Shown here piece after piece: positions 6,326-6,407 of a stretch of 6,407 bases of DNA; position 1 is the stretch's first letter, and every line of letters starts with the position of its first letter. The translations under genes were made by a program, and so were the position numbers. This DNA comes from Sulfurimonas sp. (GTDB taxonomy: Bacteria > Campylobacterota > Campylobacteria > Campylobacterales > Sulfurimonadaceae). The stretch is from assembly GCA_030673275.1 (NCBI GenBank), contig DAOVJL010000073.1, positions 1 through 6,407 on the forward strand. Direction: 5' to 3'. The notes beneath the pieces were generated by a model. That model searched no databases. It saw only the letters and a list, made by a program, of their open reading frames with translations, and was not told the DNA's origin.

Positions 6326-6354
6326 ATTATAGTATTCTTAAATTTAAATGATAA
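6326..6354 (-). promoter_or_regulatory. Promoter of nnr
   Basis: On the minus strand an exact TATAAT (6326-6331) lies 17 bases after TTATCA (6349-6354), which matches the -35 consensus at four of six positions. Transcription would start near 6319, about 36 bases before the nnr ATG. The -35 hexamer lies within the left arm of the palindrome at 6344-6368. Confidence 0.65.
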
Positions 6355-6368
6355 TTTTTATCATTTAA
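6344..6368. promoter_or_regulatory. Fur-box-like palindromic operator between divergent promoters
   Basis: A perfect inverted repeat, TTAAATGATAA (6344-6354) and TTATCATTTAA (6358-6368), is separated by TTT. Its core, TGATAAT-T-TTTATCA (6349-6363), matches the published 7-1-7 Fur-box model TGATAATnATTATCA at all but one defined position. It covers the -35 region of both divergent promoters, so a bound dimer could repress both. It could belong to another regulator with an AT-rich site, or be an incidental AT palindrome. The symmetry and position are observed; the regulator is inferred. Confidence 0.55.
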
Positions 6369-6386
6369 TAAAACTTAGTGTATAAT
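6358..6386 (+). promoter_or_regulatory. Divergent + strand promoter at the right edge
   Basis: TTATCA (6358-6363), a 17-base spacer and an exact TATAAT (6381-6386) form a promoter facing right, mirroring the nnr promoter. Predicted transcription start is near 6393. The gene it serves lies almost wholly beyond the window. Confidence 0.6.
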
Positions 6387-6392
6387 ACCATT

Positions 6393-6407
6393 ATGATTAA
6401 TTATACA
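6393..6407 (+). CDS. Possible start of a divergent gene (partial, first five codons)
   Basis: An ATG at 6393-6395 opens a frame reading MINYT to the window edge. It lies at the predicted first transcribed base of the promoter at 6358-6386 and has no ribosome-binding site, so it would be a leaderless start. Equally, the true start may lie downstream outside the window. The product is unknown. Confidence 0.22.

Noticed and set aside
6344..6368. Palindrome as an intrinsic terminator
   Set aside because: It lies between divergent promoters, has an almost pure A-T stem and overlaps both -35 hexamers, so an operator role fits better than termination.

Overview
This AT-rich window most resembles the chromosome of a Campylobacterota (epsilonproteobacterial) organism, probably related to Sulfurimonas. 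The basis is the protein styles, the frequent TTG starts, the AT-rich spacers and a diguanylate cyclase with a haem-c sensor. That assignment is inference, because no database search was possible. Nothing points to a mobile element, phage or CRISPR array.

Left end (1-624): the last 26 codons of an unidentified + strand gene run into a bidirectional hairpin terminator. On the other side of that terminator is a minus-strand tRNA cluster, read in the order Pro(TGG), His(GTG), Arg(TCG). A textbook TTGACA-17-TATAAT promoter at 496-524 drives it. The three tRNAs are complete, with encoded CCA ends and, for tRNA-His, a templated G-1. The tRNA-Arg acceptor stem is unusually poor.

Centre (625-3973): a tight + strand operon of three genes. 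It encodes an AGCS-family sodium/amino-acid symporter, a 91-residue acidic protein of unknown function whose start overlaps the symporter stop (ATGA), and a membrane diguanylate cyclase. The cyclase has a periplasmic Tll0287-like (DUF3365) haem-c domain, a PAS-like region and a GGEEF domain with an intact I-site. The layout suggests co-expression of amino-acid uptake with a redox- or ligand-sensing c-di-GMP enzyme.

Right side (4009-6282, minus strand): nnr, a fused NAD(P)HX epimerase/dehydratase for nicotinamide cofactor repair, lies upstream of thiG, the thiazole synthase of thiamine biosynthesis. A 129-base spacer between them contains strong dyads, including an 11-bp stem whose two wobble pairs work only in + strand RNA. 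thiG has no other thiamine genes beside it here.

Right end (6283-6407): a divergent promoter region. A perfect 11-bp-arm palindrome, very like a Fur box, supplies a TTATCA -35-like hexamer to a promoter on each strand, and each hexamer is 17 bp from a TATAAT. One promoter reads nnr. The other reads an unseen + strand gene whose possible ATG lies at the predicted +1. This shared operator is the most interesting regulatory feature in the window. I found no clearly novel multi-gene system; the best candidates for new biology are the 91-residue protein in the symporter/cyclase operon and the dyad block before thiG.
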